DNA from: Crocinitomicaceae bacterium
GTDB taxonomy: Bacteria; Bacteroidota; Bacteroidia; Flavobacteriales_D; Crocinitomicaceae
NCBI GenBank assembly: GCA_029238665.1
Contig: JAQWFQ010000014.1
Coordinates: 1 to 64,000, forward strand
Reading direction: 5' to 3'
DNA: 64,000 bases
The notes under the pieces are model-generated. The model had not been told where the DNA came from and ran no database searches. It saw nothing but the letters and a program-made list of their open reading frames with translations. Position numbers and translations under genes: made by a program. Position 1 is the first letter of the stretch, and the number at the start of each line of letters is the position of its first letter. Of the stretch, positions 1 to 8,665 are shown in pieces.

Positions 1-76
1 AGCTCAAGGTAAATCTCAATTTGAAATAAACGGCTTGTAAAATGATCGATTTTGGAAAACGGTGATGTTTGAACAT
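1..76 (-). CDS. IS6-family transposase, N-terminal fragment (runs off left edge)
   Basis: An ATG at 76 on the minus strand opens a frame that stays open to the window edge (25 codons). The peptide begins MFKHHRFPKSIIL and continues AVYFKLRFTLS. This matches the start of IS6/IS26-type transposases, which begin with FKGRHF, then a DIIL motif, then a W/Y-rich stretch leading to SYR. These residues precede the helix-turn-helix; the DDE catalytic domain would lie outside the window. Whether the transposase is intact cannot be seen. The identification rests on a short peptide but is supported by the inverted repeat at 127-141. Confidence 0.7.
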   Translation of the reverse strand, partial: MFKHHRFPKSIILQAVYFKLRFTLS

Positions 77-86
77 ATCTTTAGAA

Positions 87-118
87 TTGTGATTGCCAAG
101 ATAAGTATCTTAACTTTG
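87..118 (+). promoter_or_regulatory. Outward-facing promoter inside the IS end
   Basis: A TAACTTTG box at 111-118 matches the Bacteroidota -7 element TAnnTTTG, and a TTG at 87-89 sits 21 nt upstream in the -33 position. It points out of the insertion sequence toward the FKBP gene at 198, giving a leader of about 70 nt. It could drive that gene if the insertion displaced the native promoter. Prediction by pattern only. Confidence 0.45.
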
Positions 119-126
119 AATAGAAT

Positions 127-141
127 TAATGCGACAGAACC
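127..141 (-). repeat. IS6-type terminal inverted repeat
   Basis: Read on the minus strand from 141 this is GGTTCTGTCGCATTA, a near match to the IS6-family end consensus. It marks the boundary between the insertion sequence and the FKBP gene region. The partner repeat is outside the window. Confidence 0.65.
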
Positions 142-197
142 TATCAAATTTCCTTAGGGTTTTTGTTTTTCATAGACTTTTTCACAACCTTTATAAC

Positions 198-644
198 ATG
201 AAAAACATACTCTTATTTCTAACACTCGGTTTATTACTCATCTCATGCAACAAAGCCGAAAAACAAGCCCAACAAGACGAAGAAATTATAAAACAATATA
301 TTTCAGACCATAACCTGGATGCTATCGAAACGGGAACCGGGCTGTATGTTGTAATCAACAACCCTGGGACAGGCGCAAGCTGTAATGCAACATCTGATGT
401 TACCGTAGACTATAAAGGATACTTCACTGAAGGTACTATTTTTGACGAAAGTAACTCGACAGGAATCACCTTCAACTTAAGTGGTGTAATTGCCGGATGG
501 ACAGAAGGCATCCCCTATTTTAAAGAAGGTGGTCATGGGATACTACTTGTCCCATCTGCACTTGGGTATGGAGATCAATCAAATGGTGGAATTCCAGCCA
601 ATACTGTTTTGATTTTTGACGTATCACTCTTAGAGGTACTTTAA
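198..644 (+). CDS. FKBP-type peptidyl-prolyl cis-trans isomerase lipoprotein
   Basis: A periplasm-facing lipoprotein with one FKBP domain, expected to isomerise Xaa-Pro bonds and help envelope proteins fold. The 148-residue product starts MKNILLFLTL and has a lipobox ending LLISC, so the mature lipoprotein begins at Cys19 or so. The FKBP signature follows: VDYKGYFTEGTIFDES, then VIAGWTEGI, then VPSALGYGD and IPANTVLIFDV, which supply the usual binding-pocket residues. The frame is open upstream to 129, but that part overlaps the insertion-sequence end and would bury the signal peptide; the ATG at 198 is therefore chosen. The gene lies 57 nt from the IS end and converges on the glycosyltransferase with an 11-nt gap. 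Confidence 0.9.
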   Translation: MKNILLFLTLGLLLISCNKAEKQAQQDEEIIKQYISDHNLDAIETGTGLYVVINNPGTGASCNATSDVTVDYKGYFTEGTIFDESNSTGITFNLSGVIAGWTEGIPYFKEGGHGILLVPSALGYGDQSNGGIPANTVLIFDVSLLEVL

Positions 645-655
645 CGAATCGCTTC

Positions 656-1885
656 CTAAGACTTATTCTTCTCCTCAATCCATTTAGATAAAAAACGATT
701 ACTCATAAGGGATTGATGCTGGAGTAATTGTTGAATAAAATACGTTTCCCGGTGTGATTTAAGGTCACGTTGAATCTCAAAAAAACGATCTTTAAATTTT
801 TCTAAATAAATTTCTGATTTAAATCGTTTTTGAATAATTTCAAATCCCCGTGCTTGAGATGCTTCCCACAACACTTCGTCCGAATACAAATTAACCGCAC
901 CATCTACAAATTCATCCAGGCTGTCTGTAGCCACACCACACCAATTCTGTGCGTCAGCCATTGCCTCTGCACCAACCAAGGTTGTTACAGACGGGGTCCC
1001 TGAAACCATTGCCTCCAAGAGCTTTCCTTTCACCCCTGCTCCAAATCTCAATGGTGCCAAGCTAACTTTTGACTTACATGTAACTTCCATAGCATCATCA
1101 ACCCTTCCGTGAATTAAAAACCCTTGTTTAGGGTTGTGAAAACCCAACACTTTTTGAGATTGATAGGCACCATAAATATTTAATACTGCATGTGGTAATT
1201 TTGCGAGAATTTTTGGCCAGATCGATTCTTTCAAAAAACGAAGCGCATCCCAATTTGGTTCGTGGTAAAAATTGCCTATAAACATAAACCCATCTCGCGA
1301 ATCAAAGCAAGGTATCGGCCCTATGTTTTCTTCAGCAAAAACAGGCAAATGAAATAAAATTGATTTTGGTACTTGAAATGACACACTCAATAGCTCCATC
1401 TCAACATCAGAAACCAATAAGGTTAAATCACTTCTATAAATAGATGCTATTTCTCGCATTGCATCATTTGTGCGAAGTTCAACATCACTTAAATTACCTG
1501 TGTTTTTAATGCTTGATTGCCTAGCGCGTCTTAGAAAATGAAGGTCTTCTGTGTTTAAAACACGAAAAGCATCGGGGCACTGTTCCATTATTCGCCAACC
1601 AAATTGTTCTTCAGTCATAAATCGATCAAAGACTACAACCTGAGGAGACAGCTTTGAAACAAACCCATCAAACGAACTCGAATTCAATTCAATCGATACG
1701 ATTTCAATAGCTAAACGCTCTAAATCAAATTGAAATGCACTCTTTTTTGCTGTAGAAGCAAATGTGATTTGATAACCCAAACTTTGATAAAAAGAAATCA
1801 GTTGCATCATTCGGGTGCCCGCTGCTGAAGATTTTGGCTCAGGCCAAACCTTCCCAATAATTAATAGTGATTGATTTCTTTTCAC
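656..1885 (-). CDS. Glycosyltransferase, GT-B fold (GT4-like)
   Basis: A 409-residue cytoplasmic glycosyltransferase of the Glyco_trans_1_4 type. The N-terminal half is a Rossmann-like acceptor domain beginning LLIIGKVWPEP. The C-terminal half has FIGNFYHEPNWDALRFL and then APLRFGAGVKGKLLEAMVSG, the usual nucleotide-sugar-binding E-containing motif. A long charged tail follows. The start codon is GTG at 1885; no ATG lies nearby in frame and the divergent hutG starts at 1942. Donor, acceptor and pathway cannot be told from sequence, and no other polysaccharide genes are adjacent. Confidence 0.82.
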   Translation of the reverse strand: MKRNQSLLIIGKVWPEPKSSAAGTRMMQLISFYQSLGYQITFASTAKKSAFQFDLERLAIEIVSIELNSSSFDGFVSKLSPQVVVFDRFMTEEQFGWRIMEQCPDAFRVLNTEDLHFLRRARQSSIKNTGNLSDVELRTNDAMREIASIYRSDLTLLVSDVEMELLSVSFQVPKSILFHLPVFAEENIGPIPCFDSRDGFMFIGNFYHEPNWDALRFLKESIWPKILAKLPHAVLNIYGAYQSQKVLGFHNPKQGFLIHGRVDDAMEVTCKSKVSLAPLRFGAGVKGKLLEAMVSGTPSVTTLVGAEAMADAQNWCGVATDSLDEFVDGAVNLYSDEVLWEASQARGFEIIQKRFKSEIYLEKFKDRFFEIQRDLKSHRETYFIQQLLQHQSLMSNRFLSKWIEEKNKS

Positions 1886-1919
1886 AGCCTAAATATAAAG
1901 CAATAATCAGAGTTTCTTG

Positions 1920-1927
1920 TATTTTTG
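1920..1927 (+). promoter_or_regulatory. -7 promoter box for the hut operon
   Basis: TATTTTTG fits TAnnTTTG and ends 14 nt before the hutG ATG. No convincing -33 TTG at the normal spacing. Confidence 0.4.
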
Positions 1928-1941
1928 CTAAAACACAAACT

Positions 1942-2751
1942 ATGAGTAAGCCATTTCACATTATTGAGCCTAAAGTTAAGAAGGTACCATTAATTCTAAG
2001 TGTCCCACATTGCGGAACAGATTTCCCTGAAGAGTTGACAAACGACTATGTTCCAGAAATGATGGCCTCACCTGACGACACAGACTGGTTTGTGCATCAA
2101 CTCTATAATTTTGCTTCTGAAATGGGAATCACCATTATTTATGCAAAGTATAGCCGTTGGGTTATCGACTTAAACCGTGACCCTGAAAGTGCACCTTTAT
2201 ACAATGATGGTCGAATTATTACAGGACTTACAACCACAACGGACTTTTTTGGAAGAGCCATTTATACCTCCGAAAACAAAATACCCGATCAAGCTGAAAT
2301 AGAACGTAGGCTAGAAAACTACTATTGGCCGTATTACGCAGAAGTTCAGTCACTTTTAGATGCACGCAAAGAAGAATTTGGCAAAGCCTTATTGTGGGAT
2401 GCTCACTCTATTCGACACCTTGTTCCGACAATTCGAAAGGACGTTTTCCCTGATATGATTTTAGGAAATAACGATGAGAAAACGGCACATAAAAGCTTGA
2501 TAAAAACAACACTCACAGCATTGACGTCAAGTAAATACGGGGTCAACCACAACACACCTTTTAAAGGAGGACATATTACACGATACTTTGGAAAACCCGA
2601 AAATGACATCCATGCACTGCAATTAGAAATGAATAAAATTTTATACATGGATGATACTGAAACTAAATTTGAAACAGACAGGGCAAATGCTGTTCGAGTC
2701 GTTTTAAAGCAGACATTCAGTGAATTAATAAAAACATTGGAAACACTTTAA
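1942..2751 (+). CDS. hutG: N-formylglutamate amidohydrolase
   Basis: Hydrolyses N-formyl-L-glutamate to glutamate and formate, the last step of the five-step (HutF/HutG) histidine degradation route. The 269-residue product has the N-formylglutamate amidohydrolase pattern: LILSVPHCGTDFP near the N-terminus, YSRWVIDLNRDP, LLWDAHSIRH, and a C-terminal GGHITRYFGKP with IHALQLEMN. The in-frame extension upstream to 1867 overlaps the divergent glycosyltransferase and adds no recognisable sequence, so the ATG at 1942 is used; it makes the length match family members of about 270. It heads an operon with hutF (15-nt gap) and hutD. Confidence 0.88.
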   Translation: MSKPFHIIEPKVKKVPLILSVPHCGTDFPEELTNDYVPEMMASPDDTDWFVHQLYNFASEMGITIIYAKYSRWVIDLNRDPESAPLYNDGRIITGLTTTTDFFGRAIYTSENKIPDQAEIERRLENYYWPYYAEVQSLLDARKEEFGKALLWDAHSIRHLVPTIRKDVFPDMILGNNDEKTAHKSLIKTTLTALTSSKYGVNHNTPFKGGHITRYFGKPENDIHALQLEMNKILYMDDTETKFETDRANAVRVVLKQTFSELIKTLETL

Positions 2752-2766
2752 TTGACCCCATTCATT

Positions 2767-4143
2767 ATGAATCATTATAAGTTTAAAGGACTTTTACAAA
2801 ATGACGGTTGGCATACCGATGTTACAGTTTCTACGGATCATCTCGGAAAAATAACCGCAGTATCCAATACAAATGAATACGATGCCATTGCAACAAAAAT
2901 CAATGGACTTGCTATTCCTGGATTTCAAAATGCACATTCCCATGCCTTCCAATATGCCATGGCAGGCTTAGCTGAAGTTCATGACACAACACACACCTCA
3001 GACAACTTTTGGTCTTGGCGTGATGCAATGTATAAATTAGCATTGAATGTAACTCCAGATCAAATGGAATCAATTGCAACAATGCTTTATAGTGAAATGG
3101 TTCGCCATGGTTATACAAATGTTGCTGAATTCCACTACGTGCACCACGACAAAAATGGATGCGAGTACGATAACTTATCGGAAATGGGAAGTCGAATGAT
3201 TGCAGCAGCTAAAACCGCAGGCATAAACATTACACTAGTCCCTATTTTTTATCAAAAAGGAGGCTTTGGGAAAAATCCGGTTGAAGGGCAAAAACGATTT
3301 ATTTCCCCGACAATCGACGCCTACTTAAAACTATTAGAATCCAGTGCAGAAGATTGCAAGCACTATTCAGGAGCTAACATTGGAATTGGTATCCATTCCA
3401 TGCGGGGCGTTGAACCATTAGATATTAAAGAAATAGCAAAATCAGGCCCACAAGACATTCCATTTCACATCCACATATCAGAACAGTTAAAAGAAATTGA
3501 AGACAGCTTATCCTACTTAAACAAAAGGCCTGTTGAGTGGTTGTTAGACAATGTTTCTCTAACTGATCGTCACCATCTTGTTCACGCAACACACCTAACC
3601 AACGCAGAGACAATAGGCATTGCTAAAAGTGGCGCCAATGTTGTTTTATGCCCTACAACAGAGGGTAATTTAGGCGATGGCCTTTTCCCTTTGGTTGATT
3701 TTCAGAACGCCGGAGGAAATTGGAGCATTGGAACAGATAGTCATGTTGGAATTAATCCACTTGAAGAGTTGCGTTTACTCGATTACGGACAACGATTAAT
3801 AACCCATAACAGAGACACTTTTGCTAAAACAAATGGGGATAGCGGAAGGTTTGCTATCGACATGAGTTTAAAAGCAGGACGAAAGGCAATGAATAATTTC
3901 TCTATGGATTATTTCAAAATTGGTGACTCTTTTAACGCATCAATTATAGATGCCAATTCTCCCCTAATTGCTACAACCTCTGATCAAAACAAAGCTTCGT
4001 CAATTATATACACTGCAGATTCAGGGCATCAACTTGGGACAATTGTAAATGGAAAAATTTGTGCAATTGACGGTAAACATACCCAAGGGGGAAAAATAAA
4101 ATCGAACTTCATCAAAACATTAAATGAATTAAAAAATCGTTAA
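2767..4143 (+). CDS. hutF: Formimidoylglutamate deiminase
   Basis: Converts N-formimidoyl-L-glutamate to N-formylglutamate and ammonia, feeding HutG. It is a 458-residue amidohydrolase-superfamily protein. The metal ligands are visible in PGFQNAHSHAFQYAM near residue 60; IHISEQLKEIEDS, HLVHATHLT and SIGTDSHVGINPLEELRLLD complete the TIM-barrel active site. NAHSHAFQ and SIGTDSHV are characteristic of HutF rather than HutI. A TTG five codons upstream is possible, but ATG at 2767 is preferred. It is followed after 1 nt by hutD. hutH, hutU and hutI are not in the window. Confidence 0.9.
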   Translation: MNHYKFKGLLQNDGWHTDVTVSTDHLGKITAVSNTNEYDAIATKINGLAIPGFQNAHSHAFQYAMAGLAEVHDTTHTSDNFWSWRDAMYKLALNVTPDQMESIATMLYSEMVRHGYTNVAEFHYVHHDKNGCEYDNLSEMGSRMIAAAKTAGINITLVPIFYQKGGFGKNPVEGQKRFISPTIDAYLKLLESSAEDCKHYSGANIGIGIHSMRGVEPLDIKEIAKSGPQDIPFHIHISEQLKEIEDSLSYLNKRPVEWLLDNVSLTDRHHLVHATHLTNAETIGIAKSGANVVLCPTTEGNLGDGLFPLVDFQNAGGNWSIGTDSHVGINPLEELRLLDYGQRLITHNRDTFAKTNGDSGRFAIDMSLKAGRKAMNNFSMDYFKIGDSFNASIIDANSPLIATTSDQNKASSIIYTADSGHQLGTIVNGKICAIDGKHTQGGKIKSNFIKTLNELKNR

Positions 4144-4144
4144 T

Positions 4145-4723
4145 ATGCCACATCATTTTATCCCCTCAAACTCTGTAAAAACAATAAAATGGTCTGGTGG
4201 AACAAGCTCTGAATTATTCATTTACCCGGAAGGTTCCGATTTTAAAACAGGCAATTATCAGGTACGATTAAGTATTGCTACAGTTGAAGTTGAAACTTCT
4301 GTGTTTACATCATTACCAGGAGTAAACCGTACACTAATGGTCTTAAAAGGACAATTACACCTAAAGCATGAAGGACAGCATGAAACGGTATTAAACCCAC
4401 TTGAAAAAGATCAATTTTCTGGAAACTGGAACACTAAAAGCTGGGGAAAGGTTACTGATTTCAACCTAATGACCAAAGGGAACTGTAACGGGGTTTTAAA
4501 TGGATATTCGCTAAAAGAAACACAAACCCTTTCACTTCATTCTTCTGAACAAAAAACCTTTATACATATACGAGAAGGAATTGTGAACATCAACAATACA
4601 CGGGCAGAACCTGGAGCGTCGATTTTATTTACAGGTACCAATCGTATTTTGATTGACGCACTTAAAGATGCTTTAATTGTAGTTGTAGAAATAAAAAATC
4701 TTGAGTCGGGAGAGCTTAGCTAA
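4145..4723 (+). CDS. hutD: HutD family protein
   Basis: A 192-residue bicupin of the HutD/Ves family, found in hut operons and thought from Pseudomonas work to limit hut expression, perhaps by binding a pathway intermediate. Family marks are IKWSGGTSSELFIYPEG near the N-terminus, RLSIATVEVETSVFTSLPG and NRTLMVLKGQL. Position directly after hutF (1-nt gap) supports the assignment. Its stop overlaps the stop of the convergent pseudouridine synthase gene by 4 nt (4720-4723). The biochemical role is unsettled. Confidence 0.85.
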   Translation: MPHHFIPSNSVKTIKWSGGTSSELFIYPEGSDFKTGNYQVRLSIATVEVETSVFTSLPGVNRTLMVLKGQLHLKHEGQHETVLNPLEKDQFSGNWNTKSWGKVTDFNLMTKGNCNGVLNGYSLKETQTLSLHSSEQKTFIHIREGIVNINNTRAEPGASILFTGTNRILIDALKDALIVVVEIKNLESGELS

Positions 4724-5607
4724 TTGTATTTTTCCCAACGCCTAAGCTCTCGTGCTATAAAAGCATGAAACTTATAGGGTGTTTCTATAGAAACATTCAT
4801 CCTTTTATTCGTTACAGGGTGTTTAAATTCTAGCTGAACAGCACAAAGAAACATTCCTTTTTTAAGCAAGGTATTGCCCGCTTCACCATAGATCTTATCA
4901 CCTACAATTGGGTGTCCTATCGACTTAGCGTGAATGCGCAGTTGATGCGTTCTACCTGTTTGAGGCTTAAACTCTACCAAGGTTACAAAATCATTACGCA
5001 ATGAAGGAACGACTTTAAGTACCTTTAACGTTGACAACGCCTCTTGTTTATTTATACTTGAATTAATCTCTAAATCATTCGATTGCTCTCCTGTTAATAG
5101 CGCTACATACGTTTTTTCAATTTGTTTTTGTTCAAATAGTTTAGCCAATTGCGTATGCACATCCGCAGTTTTAGAAAATAAAACTAAACCACTTGTAGCT
5201 GAATCTAATCTGTGAACAGGTTTAACCCACTTCCAAGCATCAGGCTGTACTGATAACTTTACTCTATTAACGAGTGCATTCTCCAACGTTTCAAATTTAT
5301 TCCCACTAACCGTTAATCCAGATGGCTTGTTAACCACAAGCAAGTAATCATCTTCATAAACAATGGGAACATCAAAATCATACGGTTTTGGTATTCGATG
5401 ACCTGGATCAACCAATTCTATTTTATCATGCTCTTTAATCCACCACCCTTGATTCGCCAAATCTCCATTCAACAACAAACTTTGACGCTTGATTGCTTTC
5501 TTAATTGCATTTTTTGTTTGAAGCTGCGGGAAAATGCCAATTGCATAGTCGACAAAACGAATCTCTTGTTTCAGATCAATTACAATATGTGTATCAATAA
5601 CAACCAT
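4720..5607 (-). CDS. RluA-family RNA pseudouridine synthase
   Basis: Isomerises uridine to pseudouridine in rRNA or tRNA. The 295-residue protein has an N-terminal S4-like RNA-binding region (residues about 15-75, with KKAIKRQSLLLNGDLA) and an RluA catalytic domain with HRLDSATSGLVLFSKT near residues 125-140, where the Asp is the catalytic residue. YGLL-type motifs are replaced by VALLTGEQ; GRTHQLRIHAKSIGHPIVGD is intact. The target position cannot be assigned. Start is ATG at 5607; the upstream ompA-like gene is separated by a terminator, so this gene probably has its own promoter. Confidence 0.88.
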   Translation of the reverse strand: MVVIDTHIVIDLKQEIRFVDYAIGIFPQLQTKNAIKKAIKRQSLLLNGDLANQGWWIKEHDKIELVDPGHRIPKPYDFDVPIVYEDDYLLVVNKPSGLTVSGNKFETLENALVNRVKLSVQPDAWKWVKPVHRLDSATSGLVLFSKTADVHTQLAKLFEQKQIEKTYVALLTGEQSNDLEINSSINKQEALSTLKVLKVVPSLRNDFVTLVEFKPQTGRTHQLRIHAKSIGHPIVGDKIYGEAGNTLLKKGMFLCAVQLEFKHPVTNKRMNVSIETPYKFHAFIARELRRWEKYN

Positions 5608-5621
5608 AGATAAGACGAAAA

Positions 5622-5644
5622 AAGCCGCTCAATAAGAGCGGCTT
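5622..5644 (-). terminator. Rho-independent terminator after the OmpA gene
   Basis: A 9-bp stem (AAGCCGCTC / GAGCGGCTT) with loop aataa, followed on the minus strand by a T-run, 22 nt beyond the stop of the OmpA-family gene. Confidence 0.85.
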
Positions 5645-5665
5645 CTAATTGCATTTTAATTAAAA

Positions 5666-6865
5666 CTATTGCCTAACAATAAATGTTACACGACGATTTT
5701 TCGCCATTTTTAAGTCATCGTTATCTTCTTCTTGAATTTCAATGTTTGGTTTGTTTGATCCTTTCTGAGCAGCAATCATACGCCCTTCAGAAACACCTTT
5801 TTCCATCAAATACTTCATTACAACTCCAATACGTTTGTTATCCATATCCGCATAATAATCATTGTCAACACCAACATTGTCTTCCATCATGTTATTATGC
5901 CCATTAATTTGAAGTTTAAACCCAGGATTTGACTTTAACGTTTCTGTGATGATATTTAATGCAGATTTTCCTGCTGATGTCAATTTTGACTTACCAAAAG
6001 CAAAAAACAACTCTTGTGCTTCGATTCTATCTTCCGCAGTAGCATCTGCATTAAGATTTACTGATTTTTGATAAATTGTTGTTGAGTATTCACTCCCTCC
6101 TTCATCTGCTTGACAATCACACGACTCTCCTTTTTTCAATAATTTCACAGAAACATCGTCAAGGTAGTAATACGCCGCAGATTTCAAAATTGCAACTCTT
6201 GATTTAGGGTCTTTCTTCATTTTGGTATACTTCGTATTGCCATCTGAAATAAAATTACCAAGTGTAATCCACTTTTCACCACCTTGAGCTTGAACTACTC
6301 CACAAACCTCAGTCCAATTGTAACGAGCAGTCATTATTTTCTGGTAATTATCAAAGTGTAGCAACGAAGGCTCGCTAATAATTGGAGCTTTTGAACCTCC
6401 TGTTCCAAATTCTTTCTTACTCAATATTGCACCAATATTATTTACTGCATATCTAGACGCTTCAGCCAATGAGACATTAAACTTTACACAATATCGCATT
6501 CCTTTTTTAAGTGGCGATTCTAATTTCGACATTACATAAGAACGTGGCTTTTTTGTGTCTTTATAAGAGTAAGCTACAATTCCTACATAGTTCTCCCCTT
6601 CTCTTGCCTCTTCTTTTCCATAAACATTTGCAGGAACTGCAATGGCTGTGTTTTTACTATCCGTAAATAAATCAGCCTTTGCTCCTGTAGGAGATTTCCA
6701 ACCTGTAGCATTTTCGATTGAACCCAATTTTTTTGGCTTTTTACCAATCGCTTCAAAGCTAGGGTTAACCACTAAATTCTCTTCGTTTTGGCTAAAAGAA
6801 ATGACAGACAACACACTAAATGTGATTGTTGAGATTAATTTAATTGTATTAGTAGTTAATTTCAT
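5666..6865 (-). CDS. OmpA-family outer-membrane/peptidoglycan-binding protein
   Basis: A 399-residue exported protein. The signal peptide spans about residues 1-25 (ending VISFSQ). The middle (about 28-245) begins [11 protein letters not shown], a carbohydrate-binding-like jelly-roll start common in Bacteroidota surface proteins. The C-terminal OmpA domain (about 280-399) has [23 protein letters not shown] and [11 protein letters not shown], which normally bind peptidoglycan. It probably anchors the outer membrane to the cell wall. Its ATG lies inside the 3' end of hemE (17-nt overlap), which suggests translational coupling. Confidence 0.85.
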   Translation of the reverse strand: MKLTTNTIKLISTITFSVLSVISFSQNEENLVVNPSFEAIGKKPKKLGSIENATGWKSPTGAKADLFTDSKNTAIAVPANVYGKEEAREGENYVGIVAYSYKDTKKPRSYVMSKLESPLKKGMRYCVKFNVSLAEASRYAVNNIGAILSKKEFGTGGSKAPIISEPSLLHFDNYQKIMTARYNWTEVCGVVQAQGGEKWITLGNFISDGNTKYTKMKKDPKSRVAILKSAAYYYLDDVSVKLLKKGESCDCQADEGGSEYSTTIYQKSVNLNADATAEDRIEAQELFFAFGKSKLTSAGKSALNIITETLKSNPGFKLQINGHNNMMEDNVGVDNDYYADMDNKRIGVVMKYLMEKGVSEGRMIAAQKGSNKPNIEIQEEDNDDLKMAKNRRVTFIVRQ

Positions 6866-7886
6866 AATTCTTTACTGTTTTAATAAATGTTTTAACCTTC
6901 TCTGGATCCATATCTGGATAAACACCATGGCCTAAATTAACAATATGTCTTTTACTTTTAAAAGAATCTAGCATATTCTTTGTTAATCGTTCTACTTCTG
7001 AATGAGATGAATAGAGTACACACGGGTCTAAATTACCTTGTAAAGTTATTGACTCACCTACTGATTTTCTAATTTCATCTACTTGCATGTTCCAATCAAC
7101 GCCAACTGTATTACAACTCATAGCTGCAATTTCACTCACTGAGTTATAAGCCCCTTTAGCAAAAATCGTTACGGGAACCTCTGTGATTGCCGCTGCAATT
7201 CGATCCATGTATTTTAATCCAAACTCAGCATACTGTTCTTTTCCAAGAATACCTGCCCAAGAATCAAAAACTTGAACCATATGTGCTCCGGCTTTAATCT
7301 GTGCTTTTAAGTATTTAATCGTTACTTCTGTAATACGATTAAGCAATTCATGTGCCAAGGTTGGGTTTGTATACAATAGTTTACGAGATTCTGAGAATGT
7401 TTTTGACCCCTGTCCCTCTGTCATATAACAAAAGATTGTCCATGGAGCTCCAGCAAAACCAATCAGTGGAACCCGCCCGTTCAACGCTTTATTTGTTATT
7501 GAAATTGCTTCTGTAACATATCCCAATCGATCTTCAATGTCAAAATCTGTTTGCGCATAAATTAATTCGTCCATTGAACGAATTGTCTTTTCAAACCAAG
7601 GTCCTTTTTTTTCAATCATTTGATATTCCAAGCCCATTGCCTCAGGCACAACAAGAATATCCGAAAATATAATTGCAGCGTCTACCCCAAGTAAATCTAC
7701 AGGCTGAATGGTTACTTCAGCAGCGCGTTCGGGTGTTTCTACCAGTTCTTTAAATCCACTTAATTCACCTCTAACGGCTCTATACTCTGGGAGTATTCTT
7801 CCAGCTTGTCTCATGAGCCACACAGGATATCTTTCAATATCCTCTCCACGGGCTGCTCTAAGAACTAAATCATTTTCAAATTTCAT
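6849..7886 (-). CDS. hemE: Uroporphyrinogen decarboxylase
   Basis: Decarboxylates uroporphyrinogen III to coproporphyrinogen III in cytoplasmic haem synthesis. The 345-residue protein carries [16 protein letters not shown] (arginines that bind substrate carboxylates), [14 protein letters not shown] with the key Asp, [15 protein letters not shown], and [11 protein letters not shown] near the end. Length is normal. A GTG lies one codon upstream of the ATG at 7886; ATG is chosen. A haem-type TonB receptor lies 1.5 kb away but is not co-transcribed. It overlaps the downstream OmpA gene by 17 nt. Confidence 0.96.
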   Translation of the reverse strand: MKFENDLVLRAARGEDIERYPVWLMRQAGRILPEYRAVRGELSGFKELVETPERAAEVTIQPVDLLGVDAAIIFSDILVVPEAMGLEYQMIEKKGPWFEKTIRSMDELIYAQTDFDIEDRLGYVTEAISITNKALNGRVPLIGFAGAPWTIFCYMTEGQGSKTFSESRKLLYTNPTLAHELLNRITEVTIKYLKAQIKAGAHMVQVFDSWAGILGKEQYAEFGLKYMDRIAAAITEVPVTIFAKGAYNSVSEIAAMSCNTVGVDWNMQVDEIRKSVGESITLQGNLDPCVLYSSHSEVERLTKNMLDSFKSKRHIVNLGHGVYPDMDPEKVKTFIKTVKNYEINY

Positions 7887-7945
7887 CACCGCTAAGTTAC
7901 TAAAAAGCTAAAGTAAACAAGAGGAATAAGTACAGTGAATTCGCT

Positions 7946-8617
7946 TTAACACCAAACAATTTGACACTTTCCCTGTTTAGTGATGTAATCATTTGTTTTA
8001 GAAAATGGTTTTGAACCAAAAAAACCACGGTATGAAGACAAAGGAGAAGGGTGCGAACTCTCTATCACAAAATTTTTTGATCGATTAATATGAATTGCTT
8101 TTTTCTGAGCCTTACCTCCCCAAAGAATGTATACAACCCCCTCTTTTTCAGACAACAATGACATTACAGCATCTGTAAATAATTCCCATCCTTTTTTAGC
8201 ATGGCTGTCAGCCTCACCTTCTCGAACAGTCAATACTGTATTCAATAATAACACCCCTTGCTCAGCCCAATCATTTAAGTCTCCTAAAGTTCGCTCTGGT
8301 TTTTCTAAATCACTGGATAATTCTTTAAATATGTTCTTTAAACTCTTAGGTAAAGGACTCACTTCATTATTAACCGAAAAACATAAGCCGTGTGCATGTC
8401 CTTTTGTTGGATACGGATCTTGGCCTAAAACAACAACCTTCACCTTCTCAAACGGACAAGCATCAAAGGCTCTAAATATTAATTTCTCTTCAGGAAAAAT
8501 ACAACTTCCACCCACATTTCGCTCCTTAGACAGGAAGTCAATCAACGACTTAAAGTATACTTTTTCAAACTCAGGTTGAAGTTTTTCCTTCCAGCTTGAT
8601 TCAATATAATTATCCAT
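7946..8617 (-). CDS. ung: Uracil-DNA glycosylase, family 1
   Basis: Removes uracil from DNA to start base-excision repair. The 223-residue protein has VVVLGQDPYPTKGHAHG (water-activating Asp near residue 65), LLLNTVLTV (uracil recognition Asn), and SSHPSPLSSYRGFFGS (catalytic His near 188, DNA-intercalating loop). Length and motifs are typical of Ung. The next gene upstream (8666) is divergent. Confidence 0.96.
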   Translation of the reverse strand: MDNYIESSWKEKLQPEFEKVYFKSLIDFLSKERNVGGSCIFPEEKLIFRAFDACPFEKVKVVVLGQDPYPTKGHAHGLCFSVNNEVSPLPKSLKNIFKELSSDLEKPERTLGDLNDWAEQGVLLLNTVLTVREGEADSHAKKGWELFTDAVMSLLSEKEGVVYILWGGKAQKKAIHINRSKNFVIESSHPSPLSSYRGFFGSKPFSKTNDYITKQGKCQIVWC

Positions 8618-8652
8618 AGAGCGAATTTAGAAGAATTTTACAATAGAACGAT

Positions 8653-8660
8653 TAACTTTG
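8653..8660 (+). promoter_or_regulatory. -7 promoter box abutting the lipoprotein start codon
   Basis: TAACTTTG matches TAnnTTTG and ends 5 nt before the ATG at 8666. Transcription would begin at or near the start codon, giving a leaderless or nearly leaderless mRNA. Confidence 0.42.
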
Positions 8661-8665
8661 TTCGT

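Larger units (their letters stand above)
1..141 (-). mobile_element. IS6-family insertion sequence, one end (truncated by window edge)
   Basis: The minus strand from 141 begins GGTTCTGTCGCATTA, which closely resembles the terminal inverted repeat of IS6-family elements (IS257/IS431 type begins GGTTCTGTTGCAAAG). A transposase start codon follows 65 nt further in. Repeat plus transposase N-terminus in the expected order make an IS6 end the best reading. IS6 elements typically create an 8-bp target duplication; the flanking candidate is 142-149 (tatcaaat), but the other copy lies outside the window. Confidence 0.72.

Noticed and set aside
1-40. C-terminal tail of an upstream plus-strand gene
   Set aside because: Short plus-strand frames end here, but the minus strand encodes a recognisable IS6 transposase start that explains the DNA better.
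129-197. N-terminal extension of the FKBP gene
   Set aside because: It lies across the IS end and would bury a clear lipoprotein signal that begins at 198.
8127-8579. 150-codon frame antisense to ung
   Set aside because: Fully inside a well-supported gene and without recognisable motifs; a codon-shadow of ung.
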